Shown: positions 34,390 to 42,935 of the stretch, piece by piece
Layout: each line of letters begins with the position of its first letter
Position numbering within the stretch: the stretch's first letter is position 1
Translations under genes and position numbers: made by a program
Source of the DNA: RPQJ01 sp963754125
GTDB taxonomy: Bacteria > Pseudomonadota > Gammaproteobacteria > Steroidobacterales > Steroidobacteraceae
Direction: 5' to 3'
Assembly (NCBI GenBank): GCA_963754125.1
Contig: CAVWEX010000001.1
Coordinates: 372,001-436,000, forward strand
DNA: 64,000 nucleotides
Notes under the pieces: model-generated
Told to the model about the DNA's origin: nothing
The model's database searches: none
The model's input: only the letters and a program-made list of their open reading frames with translations

Positions 34390-35269
34390 TCAGACCCTGC
34401 GCAGTATCAGCACGTTGCCGGCGACGGCCAGCACCGCGCCGATGAGCGTCAGCCCGTCCGGGCGGAAAGCCTCGAAGGCCATCGACACCACGAGCGCGAG
34501 CAGCGGCGTCATGACGCCGATCGTCCCGGTGGGCCCGGGGCCGATGCGCTCCTGCAGCGTCAGGAAGCAGGCGAAGGTGAGCACCGAGCCGGCGAGCGCG
34601 AGGTAGAAGAGCGACAGCCACCACGAGGCGACCGCCGGCAGCGCGAAGCTCTGGCCCTGCAGCAGCGCCACGACGACGCACACCGCAGCGCCGTAGAGCA
34701 TTCCGAAGCCGAGGGCCGGCCAGAACGGCAGTCCGCGCGAGCGGTTGCGGCTGGCGGCCAGGCTGCCCACCGCCGAGAGCAGCACCGCGCCCACGGTGAA
34801 GATCGCGCCGAGCGTCGCGTCGTGGTCACCCGCCGCCCTGCCGAACTCGCGCCAGAACATCAGCGCGACGCCGACGAGCCCGAGCAACCCGCCGATCGAC
34901 GAAGCGCGCCCCGATGCGTTGGCCGAACAGCGCGTGGGCACCCAGGCCCGTGACCAGCGGCGAGGCCGAGTACCCCACCGCCACGAGGCCCGACACGATG
35001 TGCTTCTCGGCGTGGTACACGCAGATGTAGGAGACGCCGTAGAGGAAGACGCCCTGCAGCGCGAACAGCGCGTGATCGCGCGGCGTGAAGCGAAGGCCGA
35101 TGCCCCGCGCGACACACAGCGCCAGCACGACGCTGCCGGCGAGCCCGAAGCGCAGCGCGACGCCGACTTCCGGCGCCGTGTGCCCGAGCTGGAACGTGAT
35201 GGCGTACCAGGTCGTGCCCCACGTGAGTACGCAGATCGCGAAGAGCTGCCAGTTGCGGAGGCGATGCAT
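34390..35269 (-). pseudogene. EamA/DMT superfamily transporter (RhaT/YdcZ-like), one frameshift
   Basis: Drug/metabolite transporter with ten expected helices. The first half (from ATG at 35269) has LTWGTTWYAITFQLGHTAPE and LVAVGYSASPLVTGLGA; the second half has GLLGLVGVALMFW, GMLYGAAVCVVVALL, LYLALAGSVLTFACF and GVMTPLLALVVSMAFE, both EamA repeats. The frame changes near 34906, inside FGQRIGA then SSIGGLLG, and is repaired by removing one base. Corrected length is about 293 residues, the family norm. Probably intact in the organism. Confidence 0.85.
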
Positions 35270-35427
35270 GGGCGCAGGGGGCGTCGGTCGGGAACCGCGG
35301 TCGGGCGGCGCAGTTTAGCTGGAGCGCGGGACGACCGGGACCGTAGTCACTCAGTGATTCCGGGTTCGCCCGGCACTGGGGTTTAGGTACCCTTGGGTCT
35401 TTCCCGCAACCGGCTCAGGAGACCGCC

Positions 35428-35670
35428 TTGAGCGACGCCACGAACCCCGCCACGGCCGACGCTCCACCGGCCACCGCGGATCTGCCGCAGTGGCTGCGCG
35501 GCGATCCGATTGCCGAGCATCTGCGTTCACTGGGACGCCCGGTCACGCGGGCGGCGTGGCTCGAGTGCGCGTACGGCTCGAGCAACGAAATCGTGCTGGA
35601 GCAGGACAAGGAAACGCGGGAGTGGGTCAGGCGGAATTTTCCGCAGGATCCGCATGAACCCGTGAGATGA
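35428..35670 (+). CDS. Small conserved hypothetical protein
   Basis: 80-residue acidic-to-neutral soluble protein. The first 20 residues are Ala/Thr/Pro-rich; the rest has PQWLRGDPIAEHLRSLGRPV, RAAWLECAYGSSNEIVLE and WVRRNFPQDP, whose composition looks like a small folded helical protein. Start is TTG at 35428 with AGGAG at optimal distance, which makes it more convincing than an accidental reading frame. No family recognised. Confidence 0.62.
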   Translation: MSDATNPATADAPPATADLPQWLRGDPIAEHLRSLGRPVTRAAWLECAYGSSNEIVLEQDKETREWVRRNFPQDPHEPVR

Positions 35671-35846
35671 GTCGCTCATCCCTGGTCGCGCTCGGCAATG
35701 GGGTCTGCGCGATGGCGCCCCGCCCCTGGCGTCGGCGCCTGCTGTGACCTCCATCACGTCCCGACACCCCGCGTTTGCTCGCGGCCTGCCCGCCAGCGCA
35801 ATGTCACCGGCGCCGACTCTGCCGCCGCTGCGGCCATGGAGACGCC

Positions 35847-36471
35847 ATGCGAACGATCGCCTGCCTCGTTGACGGTGACGACCCTGCTGCTCACGGCCTG
35901 CTCGACCTCGATGACCAAGGACGAGTGCCGCACGGTGGACTGGCGCACCGTGGGCTACGAGGACGGCGTCGCCGGCCGACCCGGCGATCGCATCGCCCGC
36001 CACCGCAAGGACTGCGCGGAACACGGCGTCACGCCAGACCTCGACGCTTACCTCGCGGGACGCACCGCGGGCCTGCGCGAGTACTGCCAGCCGAACAACG
36101 GCTATCGCGCCGGCGTGACGGGCGCGACCTACTACGACACCTGCCCCGCCGACCTCTCCCCGGCTTTCCTCGCCGCCTACGAGTCGGGCCGCGAGCTGTA
36201 CGTTCGAGAGCGACGTGTCACCGACGCCGACCAGGCGATCGAAGCCCGCCGCGCCGAGATCGCCCGGCTCGAGAGCTCGATCGCGAGCCGTGCGTTCGTG
36301 CTGGCGAACAACTCCGCCACGCCCGAGGAACGGACGCAGGCGCTGCTGGACACCCGCCAGCACGCCGAGCGCATCGGCCGGCTCAAGGCCGAGATCGGCG
36401 CGCTCGAGCAGGAGCGGGCGCGGTATGCGCAGGAGCTGGAGGTGTATCGGAGTACGGTGGCGGCACGGTAG
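35847..36471 (+). CDS. DUF2799 lipoprotein (start region out of frame by one base)
   Basis: Lipoprotein of the DUF2799 family: CRTVDWRTVGYEDGVAGRP, HGVTPDLDAYLAGRTAGLREYC and GYRAGVTGATYYDTCPADLS are the typical GYEDG and cysteine-containing segments, followed by a coiled coil (about 130-200, IEARRAEIARLESSIASR and LKAEIGALEQERARYAQE). The body reads in the frame of 36471. The only sensible signal peptide, MRTIACLLTVTTLLLTAC with a lipobox, starts at ATG 35847 (GGAG upstream) and needs one base removed near 35869; without it the frame opens at ATG 35836 with no good signal. Function unknown; predicted to sit in the outer membrane. Confidence 0.8.
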
Positions 36472-36661
36472 CGCAGAGCCGCACCTGGAGGCGGCGATCG
36501 CGCAGGCGCACCGTCACAAGCGAACCGGGCGACAGGCACCCTTGCCAGGCGTGCTGAAAGTGCACGAAGCCGTTCCATTCACGAGCTGAGGCAAGACACC
36601 GGCGAGGCGACAATCCCCCGTCGAGGGCCGAGCATTCCGCCGCACCGTCGGCTCTTGCGTT

Positions 36662-36676
36662 TATCGATAGGCGATA
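36662..36676 (+). promoter_or_regulatory. Probable HigA operator
   Basis: TATCG, five bases, CGATA, an inverted repeat 13 bp before the toxin start in an otherwise GC-rich context; TATCGATA at the left is itself a palindrome. HigA-type antitoxins autoregulate through such sites. A -10-like GATATA overlaps it. Confidence 0.5.
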
Positions 36677-36688
36677 TAGGATGCCGCC

Positions 36689-36967
36689 GTGATCCGCAGC
36701 TTTCGCTGCCCGGAGACTCGCACCTTCTTCGAGACAGGCCGGTCGCGCCGGTTTGCATCGATCGCGAGAGTCGCTACGCGCAAGCTCGCGCAACTCGAAG
36801 CTGCGGAGACACTGGAGTTCCTGTCCGCGCCGCCCGGCAATCGGCTGGAAGCCTTGAGGGGGGACCGGGTCGGGCGCCATAGCATCAGGATCAGCGACCG
36901 ATGGCGCCTTTGCTTTCGGTGGACGCCGGAAGGCCCAGAAGAAGTTGAGATCGTCGATTACCACTGA
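36689..36967 (+). CDS. higB: HigB-type toxin (RelE superfamily mRNA interferase)
   Basis: 92-residue basic protein: MIRSFRCPETRTFFETGRSRRF at the start, LAQLEAAETLEFLSAPPGNRLE in the middle, and the RelE/HigB end WRLCFRWTPEGPEEVEIVDYH. Start GTG at 36689. HigB toxins cleave mRNA on the ribosome. The antitoxin gene follows by 13 bp, the toxin-first order typical of higBA. The three-base composition is less GC-extreme than the neighbours, hinting at horizontal acquisition. Confidence 0.93.
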   Translation: MIRSFRCPETRTFFETGRSRRFASIARVATRKLAQLEAAETLEFLSAPPGNRLEALRGDRVGRHSIRISDRWRLCFRWTPEGPEEVEIVDYH

Positions 36968-36980
36968 AGCCGAGAGAGTC

Positions 36981-37292
36981 GTGAACACTCGAAGTGGCAT
37001 GCGTCCCGTACACCCCGGCGAGGTCCTTCGCGAGGACTACCTCAAACCGCTCGGGCTGAGCGCGAACGCGCTGGCGAACGCGCTGGGGGTGACCGCTGCC
37101 CGTATCAGCGACATCGTCCGCGAGCGCCGCGGCGTGACTGCGGACACGGCGATCCGGCTGGCTCGCTATTTTGGCGGTGACGCCAAGTCATGGCTGAACC
37201 TGCAAATGGCCTACGACTTGCGTGTCGCCGAGCTGGCTTCAGCGAAGGACATCTCGCGGCAGGTCAAACCGAGGACGGCGTCGAGTCCATAA
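36981..37292 (+). CDS. higA: HigA-type antitoxin (XRE family)
   Basis: 103-residue helix-turn-helix protein: HPGEVLREDYLKPLGLSANALANALGV, ARISDIVRERRGVTADTAIRL and YFGGDAKSWLNLQMAYDL are the HigA/VapI signature. It neutralises HigB and represses the operon. Start GTG at 36981 with GAGAGAG upstream; an earlier in-frame ATG at 36945 would overlap the toxin and lacks family homology. Ends in a short basic tail. Confidence 0.94.
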   Translation: MNTRSGMRPVHPGEVLREDYLKPLGLSANALANALGVTAARISDIVRERRGVTADTAIRLARYFGGDAKSWLNLQMAYDLRVAELASAKDISRQVKPRTASSP

Positions 37293-37374
37293 CGCGCAGC
37301 ATGCGCGACCCCGCGTCGCCAGCTTCATCGTCACGAGTTCCCGCTGAAACGGTCGATCGTGACGAAGGAGCGTG

Positions 37375-38184
37375 TCATCCATCACCTGGTGATTGAGCCT
37401 TGCGAGGCAACCTGTACTCGATCCTGTTGCCCTTGAACGTAACGACCTTGCGAGCCTCGAGTTCCGTGACGATCTTGCGGCTTGCCTCGATGGCAACCTT
37501 TCCTCCCAGCATCGAGGCCATGTGGCGCTCGAGCGCCTTTCGGTCGGCCGGCCGGTTCTTCCCATGGGTCCGCAGGTGCGCGACTACCTTCGCGACATCA
37601 TCGGACATTGCTGCTGGAACAGACACTTGAGGCTTGTCGTCCGCGGGACCCTTGGACTTCGGCAGGGGAATCCCATTGATGATGCCGCGCGATGGACGCG
37701 ATAGACGCGATGGCGTCGTGGGACGATCAGCGCCATCAGGTTGCGGGGTCCGCCCGGACGCAGATGCCGAATCTGCTTCCGCGCGAGGGGACTCGCATAG
37801 GGCGAGTGCTTCCAGGATCGACGGCACCTTGTCCACAGCGCAACCTTCGTTGCGCATGTGCGCAATCAGCGGACCCAGGTCGCCATCCTCGGTGACTACG
37901 ACGTATCGCGCAGGCCGACCCTCGGCACGGTTCGCTTCGACGAGCACGCCAAGACGAAAGGCAATGTGGAAGTCGAGGGCATTATTGGCAGTCCTCGTGC
38001 TCTGGACGAGCTGCAGTCGGTCGCCCAGCCGCTTTCCCGCATTGACCAGCGCCGCGTCGAACTTGTTCTGGTGCGGCCCGTGAAAGACCCAGAGGTGGTG
38101 ATCGGCCGAGCGGACGCGCGCGACGTCCTCCGATGAGGGCTGTACGTTCTCGAAGTCGACGAGCAGATAGAGCGCGGTCTTCAA
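37375..38184 (-). CDS. NYN/PIN-like domain ribonuclease-type protein
   Basis: 269-residue protein with an N-terminal NYN domain (1-130): LYLLVDFENVQPS with the first catalytic Asp, NNALDFHIAFRLG and VVVTEDGDLGPLIAHMRNEG, the acidic residues expected of PIN-fold RNases. A low-complexity linker (130-190, Ser/Arg/Pro-rich) leads to a C-terminal helical domain (about 190-265) with VVAHLRTHGKNRPADRKALERHM and ARKVVTFKGNRIEYRLP, resembling a winged-helix-like end. Start TTG at 38184, overlapping a TGA of a short upstream reading frame, so translation is likely coupled. It converges on higA. Confidence 0.83.
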   Translation of the reverse strand: MKTALYLLVDFENVQPSSEDVARVRSADHHLWVFHGPHQNKFDAALVNAGKRLGDRLQLVQSTRTANNALDFHIAFRLGVLVEANRAEGRPARYVVVTEDGDLGPLIAHMRNEGCAVDKVPSILEALALCESPRAEADSASASGRTPQPDGADRPTTPSRLSRPSRGIINGIPLPKSKGPADDKPQVSVPAAMSDDVAKVVAHLRTHGKNRPADRKALERHMASMLGGKVAIEASRKIVTELEARKVVTFKGNRIEYRLPRKAQSPGDG

Positions 38185-38402
38185 GGCCTTAGGCTTCCTT
38201 GCAGCGGCAACTTGTAGCGCGGCGGCCGGGCGGCTTGCTCCTGACCGCGTCGCAATTCCTCAGCCCTGAGGAACCGGGACAGTTGGGCCGCGATCGGCCG
38301 CACCTCGTCCGGGGTGAGGCGCGGTGGCCCGTGCGCCGGGAAGCCGGGCAGCGCCTCGGGCTGGAGCACCCAGACTTCGCGTGGAGCACCCTCGGGAGCT
38401 AT
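38181..38402 (-). CDS. Small protein upstream of and coupled to the NYN gene (start uncertain)
   Basis: About 70 residues in the assembled frame, ending exactly on the TGA that overlaps the TTG start of the NYN gene (TTGA). The sequence EVWVLQPEALPGFPAHG, RLTPDEVRPIAAQLSRF and RGQEQAARPPRYKLPLQ has the mix of hydrophobic and charged residues of a folded protein rather than random GC-rich sequence. No normal start codon is visible at the right place: the frame enters through ATA at 38402, and a GTG lies at 38369; another single-base error upstream is possible. No family recognised. Confidence 0.5.
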   Translation of the reverse strand: MAPEGAPREVWVLQPEALPGFPAHGPPRLTPDEVRPIAAQLSRFLRAEELRRGQEQAARPPRYKLPLQGSLRP

Positions 38403-38486
38403 GGCACAACCTCGCGGTGTGCTTGGATGGCGCGCGGCGCTACGATAGCTGTCACCACGACCTGACCTTCGCGACGCGGCCACTCC

Positions 38487-38840
38487 ATGACCCCCCACGA
38501 CCTCGCCTGCCCCCGCTGCTCCGCCCCGCTCTCCCGCGTGCTGATCGGCGGCGTCGGTGTGGACGTCTGCGAGGCCTGCGGCGGACTGTGGCTCGATCGG
38601 CTCGAGCTCGCGCGGTTCGAGGAGCCCGACAGCGTGCTCGGCGAGGCCCTGCTCGCGCACCTGAGCCAGTTCCCCGTGGCGATCGTCGATCGCTCGGCCC
38701 GGCTGCGCTGCCCGCGCCATTCCGAGGTCGTGATGATGCGCCGCGCGTTCTCGCGCGCGTACCCGGTCGACATTGACGAATGCCCGGAGTGCGGCGGCCT
38801 CTGGCTGGACGCGGACGAGCTGGCGCAGATCCGCCGCTAG
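38487..38840 (+). CDS. Zinc-ribbon protein (zf-TFIIB-type)
   Basis: 117-residue protein with two treble-clef/zinc-ribbon units: CPRCSAPL with CEACGGLWLDRLEL at residues 8-45, and RCPRH with CPECGGLWLDADEL at about 75-112. The repeated C-x2-C-GGLWLD motif is diagnostic for this family; function unknown. Start ATG at 38487. Confidence 0.9.
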   Translation: MTPHDLACPRCSAPLSRVLIGGVGVDVCEACGGLWLDRLELARFEEPDSVLGEALLAHLSQFPVAIVDRSARLRCPRHSEVVMMRRAFSRAYPVDIDECPECGGLWLDADELAQIRR

Positions 38841-38881
38841 CGTTTCTTAGGACACTGCCCTGGACGTCAGGTCGACTGACC

Positions 38882-39571
38882 TCATCCCGCGACCCCGAAC
38901 AACGCCCCGACGCCCGCCGTGAGCGCCATCGCCAGGGCGCCCCAGAACACGACTCGCGCGACGGACGCGACGACGGGCGCACCGCCGGCCCGCGCGGCCA
39001 GCATGCCGAGCAGCGCGAGGAACAGCAGCGAACTGGCCGACACGCCCAGGATCAGCGCGGTGGCCGGCAGCCACAGGACCATCAGCAGCGGCAGGACGGC
39101 ACCCACGGCAAAGCTGCCCGCCGACGCCAGCGCGGCCTGCACGGGTCGCGCGGCCAGCATCTCGGTGATGCCCAGCTCGTCACGGCCGTGCGCGCCGAGT
39201 GCGTCGTGCTCCATCAACTGCGTGGCGACGCTCGCGGCCAGCGTCTCGTCGAGACCGCGCTTGACGTAGATGCCCGTCAACTCCGCGTGTTCCGCCTCGG
39301 GATTCGCGGCCAATTCCTTGCTCTCGCGAGCGAGGTCGGCACGTTCCGTGTCGGCCTGCGAACTGACGGACACGTACTCACCGGCAGCCATCGACATGGC
39401 GCCGGCGACCAGCCCGGCCACGCCGGCGATCAGGATGCTCTCGGGACTCGCGCCCGCCGCCGCGACGCCGAGCACGAGGCTCGCGGTGGACACGATGCCG
39501 TCGTTCGCACCGAGGACGGCGGCCCGCAGCCAGCCGGTGCGGTGGGTGCGGTGTCTCTCGCGGTGTCTCAT
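38882..39571 (-). CDS. VIT/CCC1-family iron/manganese transporter
   Basis: 229-residue membrane protein of the vacuolar iron transporter family: WLRAAVLGANDGIVSTASLVLGVAAAG, GLVAGAMSMAAGEYVSVSSQ and the linker ELTGIYVKRGLDETLAASVATQLM are signatures, with five membrane helices. Members move Fe2+ or Mn2+ out of the cytosol. The ATG overlaps the stop of the upstream 4-TM gene (ATGA). Last gene of the operon 41571 to 38882. Confidence 0.93.
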   Translation of the reverse strand: MRHRERHRTHRTGWLRAAVLGANDGIVSTASLVLGVAAAGASPESILIAGVAGLVAGAMSMAAGEYVSVSSQADTERADLARESKELAANPEAEHAELTGIYVKRGLDETLAASVATQLMEHDALGAHGRDELGITEMLAARPVQAALASAGSFAVGAVLPLLMVLWLPATALILGVSASSLLFLALLGMLAARAGGAPVVASVARVVFWGALAMALTAGVGALFGVAG

Positions 39572-40008
39572 GGTGCCTGTCTCCGTCCGGGGCGAAACGC
39601 GAGAATGATGCACCAAACGCCGAGCGCCCCGAGGGTCACGATCACCCAGTAGTCGAGGCCGGTCGGTGGGCGCGCCGACACGATGGCGTAAGCCATGGCC
39701 GCGGTGACGACGAGCAGTCCGCTGCCGATGGCGAACCACGCCGGTCGCGAGAACAGGCTGCCGTTGCGGCCCGGCCGGTTGAACGCGAGGCGGAATCCTG
39801 CCTGCCAGCAGATGCCGCAGAGTGCGAGCAGGATCAGGCCGAAGATCAGCGACGAGCTCGTGAGGGTGCGGCGGCTTGCGTCTTGAACCACGAACTCGAA
39901 GAGCGCGTAGCCGAGCGCGACCGTGAGGCCCGCGGCCGCGGCGAGCAGCGCGACTCCTGCAACGCGGGTCCACACGGGCGAGACCGGATCGAAGTAGGAA
40001 TCGCCCAC
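39568..40008 (-). CDS. Four-helix membrane protein of unknown function
   Basis: 146-residue protein with four membrane helices (WTRVAGVALLAAAAGLTVALGY, SLIFGLILLALCGICWQAG, AWFAIGSGLLVVTAAMAY, YWVIVTLGALGVWCIILAF). Start taken as the GTG at 40008, just 8 bp after the upstream GNAT gene, with the stop overlapping the next gene; the longer open frame to 40194 would run through the GNAT gene. Family not recognised. Third gene of the operon. Confidence 0.75.
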   Translation of the reverse strand: MGDSYFDPVSPVWTRVAGVALLAAAAGLTVALGYALFEFVVQDASRRTLTSSSLIFGLILLALCGICWQAGFRLAFNRPGRNGSLFSRPAWFAIGSGLLVVTAAMAYAIVSARPPTGLDYWVIVTLGALGVWCIILAFRPGRRQAP

Positions 40009-40015
40009 GCCCGCC

Positions 40016-40624
40016 TCAGCGCGGTGCGCGCAGCAGGGTCCAGAAGGGCGGGCCGTCCGTGCCCAGCCTCTCCTCCCGCAGCACCTCGAATCCGAAACGC
40101 TGGTAGAGGGCGACGTTGGTCTCCTTCGCCGTCTCGAGATAGCACGGCAGCCGGTCGCGATCCGCGGCCTGCAGCCGCGGCCGCAGCAGCGCACCGCCGA
40201 GTCCCTTGCCCTGGAACGGCGGATCGACGGCGAGCAGCCACAGGTACCAGTGCGGCGGCTTCACGTCCCGCGCATGCAGGCCCTCGAGCTGGTCGCCGAA
40301 GGTGAAGAACCGACCCGCGCCGGACCATCCACCCGCCCAGAGCAGGCCGAGCAGGCCGGTGCGCAGCATGCCGAGGTTGGTCGGCAGCGGATGGGCCGGC
40401 GCGAGCCACGTGGCGACGGCACGCGGCTGCTCGTCGCTGACCTCGACCCGCCCGCCGTAGCGCATCGCATAGCGCATCGCCATGCGGAAGAAGAGCGGCA
40501 GGTCGTGCTCGCGCCGGACGGGATCGGGCGTGATCCACACCGAGAAGGGATCGTCCATGAAGGCACGCGTGTACGCCGCGGCCGCGGCGTCGAGCCGCTC
40601 GACGGACAGGAGCGTCGTCGTCAA
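40016..40624 (-). CDS. GNAT-family N-acetyltransferase
   Basis: 202-residue acetyl-CoA-dependent acyltransferase. The acetyl-CoA motif is LLAVDPPFQGKGLGGALLRP, followed by CYLETAKETNVALYQRFGFEVL, the C-terminal GNAT signature. The first half has ITPDPVRREHDLPLFFRMAM. Start is TTG at 40624 overlapping the TGA of the DUF808 gene (TTGA), so the two are coupled. The substrate is unknown. Confidence 0.88.
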   Translation of the reverse strand: MTTTLLSVERLDAAAAAYTRAFMDDPFSVWITPDPVRREHDLPLFFRMAMRYAMRYGGRVEVSDEQPRAVATWLAPAHPLPTNLGMLRTGLLGLLWAGGWSGAGRFFTFGDQLEGLHARDVKPPHWYLWLLAVDPPFQGKGLGGALLRPRLQAADRDRLPCYLETAKETNVALYQRFGFEVLREERLGTDGPPFWTLLRAPR

Positions 40625-41571
40625 GCGTGGGCCTTGCCCGGCCACACGCGGCGCACCCGATTCACGACCACGAGCGCGAGGGCGCCCGCGACGAGGCCGA
40701 CGGCGAGGTTGGTGAGGATCGGCGTCATCGCCGCCAGCACCGCCTCGATCCCGGACAGCCCGGCGCCGCGCAGCGCGATGCCTTTCACCCAGTGATCGAT
40801 CCACGGGATGCCGTGCGACAGGATGCCGCCGCCCACGAGGAACATCGCCGCCGTGCCGGCCACCGACAGGAACTTCATCAGCCAGGGCGCGAACGCGAGC
40901 ATGCCCCGTCCCAGCCCTCGCGACATCGAGGGCAGCAGGCCCTTGCCCGTGCGCTGGGTCAGGTACAGCCCCGCGTCGTCGAGCTTCACGATGCCGGCCA
41001 CGAGCCCGTACACGCCCACGGTCATGAGGAGCGCGATGCCGACGAGGACCGCGACGCGGATGCCGAACGAGGCCGCGGCCACCGTGCCGAGCGCGATGAC
41101 GATGATCTCCGCGGAGAGGATGAAGTCGGTGCGCACGGCGCCCTTGATCTTTTTCTTCTCGACCGCGACCAGGTCCACCGCCGGGTTCGCCAGCGCCTCC
41201 CGCAGTACCTTGCGCTGCTCGTGCACCTCCTCGCGATGCGTGAGCCGATGCCAGATCTTCTCGAAGCCCTCGTAGCAGAGGAACAGGCCGCCGGCCATGA
41301 GCAGCGGCACGATCGCCCAGGGCGCGATCGCGCTGATGGCGAGCGCCGTCGGCACCAGGATCGCCTTGTTGACCAGCGAGCCCTTGGCCACCGCCCACAC
41401 CACAGGCAACTCGCGGTTCGCCTTGACGCCCGCCACCTGCTGCGCGTTGAGCGCGAGGTCGTCGCCGAGCACGCCCGCCGTCTTCTTGGTGGCGGCCTGG
41501 GTCAGCAGCGAGACGTCGTCCAGGATGCTCGCGATGTCGTCGAGCAGGGCGAGAAGGCTGGCGCCGGCCAT
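40621..41571 (-). CDS. DUF808 membrane protein (YedI-like)
   Basis: 316-residue integral membrane protein: MAGASLLALLDDIASILDDVSL, KKTAGVLGDDLALNAQQVAG, LFLCYEGFEKIWH, KGAVRTDFILSAEIIVIALG and LVAGIVKLDDAGLYL are the DUF808 signatures; several helices at about 85-105, 170-215, 250-275 and 285-310. Function unknown. The ATG at 41571 was chosen because it gives the family N-terminus; longer in-frame starts are not supported. First gene of the operon reading towards 38882. Confidence 0.93.
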   Translation of the reverse strand: MAGASLLALLDDIASILDDVSLLTQAATKKTAGVLGDDLALNAQQVAGVKANRELPVVWAVAKGSLVNKAILVPTALAISAIAPWAIVPLLMAGGLFLCYEGFEKIWHRLTHREEVHEQRKVLREALANPAVDLVAVEKKKIKGAVRTDFILSAEIIVIALGTVAAASFGIRVAVLVGIALLMTVGVYGLVAGIVKLDDAGLYLTQRTGKGLLPSMSRGLGRGMLAFAPWLMKFLSVAGTAAMFLVGGGILSHGIPWIDHWVKGIALRGAGLSGIEAVLAAMTPILTNLAVGLVAGALALVVVNRVRRVWPGKAHA

Positions 41572-41638
41572 GGGTAGCACTCGTGCTTGCAGGAAGGCGC
41601 CATGGTACGGTCCGCCGCTGGACAGCGCGAGGGGCACC

Positions 41639-42877
41639 ATGGCCGGACGCATCGAGCGCATCGAACTGTGGCACGTCAACGTGCCGCTCCCCGAGCCCTT
41701 CTGGCCGTCGTGGATCCCGGGCTATCCGCAGACGCACGTCGCGCAGACCTACGCACGCTTCGTCACCAGCGACGGGCTCACCGGCGAGACGGCGGGCCCC
41801 GCCTTCACCACCGAGCGGCGCGGCCTCGGCGACCTGCTCGGCGGCTTCCTGCTCGGCATGGCGGCCGACGACATGGACGGGTTCCGCAAGCGCGTCCGCG
41901 AGGCCTCCTACCTCGGCTGGCGCAACTGGTGGCTCGAGGCGGCGATGTGGGACCTCGCCGGCAAGATGGCCGGCAAGCCGGTGTACAAGCTGCTCCAGGA
42001 GCGCGAGCAGACCGTGACGCGCGTGCGCGTGTACGCCTCGAGCGGCTCGCTGCGGCCGCTCGAGGAGCGGCGCCCCTACCTCGACGAGATCCGCCGCTTG
42101 GGGCTAGACGCGGTCAAGATCCGCGTCAAGTACGACACGCTCGAGGAGGATCTCGCGATCGTGCGCGGCGTGCGCGCCGCGGTGGGCGACGGTTTCAAGG
42201 TCGGCGTGGACGCGAACCAGGGCTGGCCCGTCTCGCTGTTCCGCCCCAACCCGGACTGGGACCTCGAGCGCGCCACCGCGTTCGCGCGCGGCTGCGACGA
42301 GCTCGGCATCGCCTGGCTCGAGGAGCCGCTCGACATGCACGACTGGCACGGCATGGCCGAGCTGCGCCGGCGCGTAAAGACCACGATCGCGGGCGGCGAG
42401 CTGCACGGCGGCTGGCACGAGCTGCAGCCCCTCTTCGAGCACGACAGCCTGGGCAAGTACCAGCCCGACGCGATGTTCTGCGGCCTCACGGTCTCCAAGC
42501 GCGTGATGCAGGAATGCCGCCGTCGCGGACTCGTGTTCTCGCCGCACACCTGGTCGAACGGCTTCAACATGGTCGTCAACCTGCACGCCTTCGCGGCCTG
42601 GGAGCACGGCGGGCACCTCGAGTACCCGTACGAGCCGCCCGGCTTCGTGCCCGCGGCGCGCGAGGGCATCATGCCGCCGCTCGCCGTGAATGCCGACGGC
42701 ACGCTCGACGTGCCCCAGTCACCCGGCCTCGGGCTGCAGGTGGACGAGAAGCTGCTGCGCCGCTACGGCAGGCGCTTCCACGTCTCGACCCCGACGCGCG
42801 TCGCGCTGCACACGATGCGCGAGAAAGGCATCAAGGCCGCGCTCACACTCAAGAAGGCGAAACAGGGGCAAGGCTAG
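41639..42877 (+). CDS. Mandelate racemase/muconate-lactonising enzyme family protein
   Basis: 412-residue enolase-superfamily enzyme. N-terminal capping domain (IERIELWHVNVPLPEPFW) and TIM barrel with KIRVK (catalytic Lys on strand 2), VDANQGW (metal Asp), IAWLEEPLD (metal Glu), IAGGELHGG (third metal ligand) and VFSPHTWSNG (catalytic His). The particular substrate cannot be read from sequence. Start ATG at 41639 with GAGG upstream. Divergent from the DUF808 operon with 67 bp between the starts. Confidence 0.93.
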   Translation: MAGRIERIELWHVNVPLPEPFWPSWIPGYPQTHVAQTYARFVTSDGLTGETAGPAFTTERRGLGDLLGGFLLGMAADDMDGFRKRVREASYLGWRNWWLEAAMWDLAGKMAGKPVYKLLQEREQTVTRVRVYASSGSLRPLEERRPYLDEIRRLGLDAVKIRVKYDTLEEDLAIVRGVRAAVGDGFKVGVDANQGWPVSLFRPNPDWDLERATAFARGCDELGIAWLEEPLDMHDWHGMAELRRRVKTTIAGGELHGGWHELQPLFEHDSLGKYQPDAMFCGLTVSKRVMQECRRRGLVFSPHTWSNGFNMVVNLHAFAAWEHGGHLEYPYEPPGFVPAAREGIMPPLAVNADGTLDVPQSPGLGLQVDEKLLRRYGRRFHVSTPTRVALHTMREKGIKAALTLKKAKQGQG

Positions 42878-42935
42878 CGTCCGCATCGCGACGGATTCGC
42901 AGTACAGTCACGGTCACGTTCACGGGGAGAAGCCG

